DNA of 15,086 nt from assembly GCA_041570235.1 (NCBI GenBank), contig JBFFWN010000067.1:1-15086 (forward strand). The letters run 5' to 3'. The position numbers and the translations under genes are program-made. The notes beneath the pieces were generated by a model, which worked only from the letters and a program-made list of their open reading frames with translations, ran no database searches and had not been told where the DNA came from. Positions 14,628-15,086 of this stretch are shown here, one piece after another; positions within the stretch are counted from its first letter, which is position 1; the number at the start of each line of letters is the position of its first letter. Source of the stretch: SZUA-36 sp041570235. Lineage in GTDB: Bacteria > Pseudomonadota > Gammaproteobacteria > Xanthomonadales > SZUA-36.

Positions 14628-15086
14628 CCGCCCGTCCCGTATATTTCAAATTGAAAGGCCTGGGACTTTTGTGTGGGGGCATCGCTGAGCATGCCCGCAC
14701 TGCGCCGGCCCGTCCAGCCCAGCGTAACGGTCACCCCCACAGGGTCAGCCGGGTCAACGGGAATGGTAGTGGCGATGACACCGCTACCGCCCGGCAACAT
14801 CGCCGCCACCCTCTCGCTCCATACCCTGAGGTCATGCTCGGTCATTTGTGAGGCGGAGCAGTCGGCGCTGAGATTGCCAGGACCTACAAGACAATTGGTA
14901 ACCGGTATTGTTGAGGTCGCCGTGTCAAACTCATAACTGCCTGCCTTGGCCTCGTCCACGTTAACCCGCATGCGCTCGACGATTTCCCGCGCCAGCATGG
15001 CGGATTGACCCCGGTGCAGGCTGGATTGATTATACAGATGCGTGGTGACATGCAGGCTCACCATCCCCAGCAGGCCAAGCCCGACC
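14624..15086 (-). CDS. pilV: Type IV pilus modification protein PilV, 5' end outside window
   Basis: The frame is open to the right edge, so the start lies beyond it. At the edge the reading VGLGLLGMVSLHVTTHLYN is the second half of the pilin-like hydrophobic helix; the prepilin cleavage site is just out of view. ARE IVERMRVN (AREIVERMRVN) is the conserved A.ei.eRmR.N region of PilV, followed by a short cysteine-bearing globular part (TNCLVGPGN, SADCSASQM) and a final beta region (VTLGWTGRRS). PilV is a minor pilin that helps to start type IVa pilus assembly. ATG 15064 is inside the helix and is not the start. The stop overlaps the pilW ATG. Visible length is 153 codons, close to most of a normal PilV. 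Confidence 0.87.
   Translation of the reverse strand, partial: VGLGLLGMVSLHVTTHLYNQSSLHRGQSAMLAREIVERMRVNVDEAKAGSYEFDTATSTIPVTNCLVGPGNLSADCSASQMTEHDLRVWSERVAAMLPGGSGVIATTIPVDPADPVGVTVTLGWTGRRSAGMLSDAPTQKSQAFQFEIYGTGG

Overview
The window looks like a chromosomal segment of a free-living gammaproteobacterium of roughly 50% G+C. The evidence is an E. coli-type (type II) citrate synthase, a KatG catalase-peroxidase, a set of type IVa minor pilins (PilV/PilW/PilE-like), a DUF4124 protein, a ThpR/LigT protein and a membrane TolB-like/TPR protein. No rRNA, tRNA, CRISPR array, insertion sequence or integrase is visible. Genus cannot be assigned from what is here.

Layout, left to right: the 3' end of katG (+) with a strong terminator; a membrane-anchored TolB-like/TPR protein (+, TTG start); a convergent, secreted M23-like protein whose last zinc ligand is changed (-); citrate synthase gltA (+), followed by a perfect 12-bp hairpin. 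Next is a tight four-gene cassette (+): circularly permuted ATP-grasp, alpha-E protein, transglutaminase-like protease, and the proteasome-related Anbu peptidase. It is followed by a small acidic cytochrome c (+) with its own terminator. Then come a second, unrelated ATP-grasp ligase (+) that seems to start at an ATC codon, and thpR (+). The right end holds a leftward pilin operon (pilV, pilW, pilE-like, then a DUF4124 gene), which enters from beyond the right edge.

The most interesting unit is the Anbu cassette at about 5.5-9.5 kb. Its four proteins recur together in many proteobacteria. Family knowledge suggests an ATP-dependent amide or peptide-bond-forming module (ATP-grasp plus alpha-E) joined to two hydrolases (a Cys-His-Asp transglutaminase fold and an N-terminal-threonine peptidase). 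A substrate is not established, so a peptide synthesis, tagging and removal pathway is inference only. All visible catalytic residues of the two hydrolases are intact. The second notable point is the ATP-grasp gene at 10.37 kb: the conserved N-terminus and a well-spaced Shine-Dalgarno sequence both point to an ATC initiation codon rather than the downstream ATG. The remaining genes are ordinary housekeeping or accessory functions of this type of bacterium.
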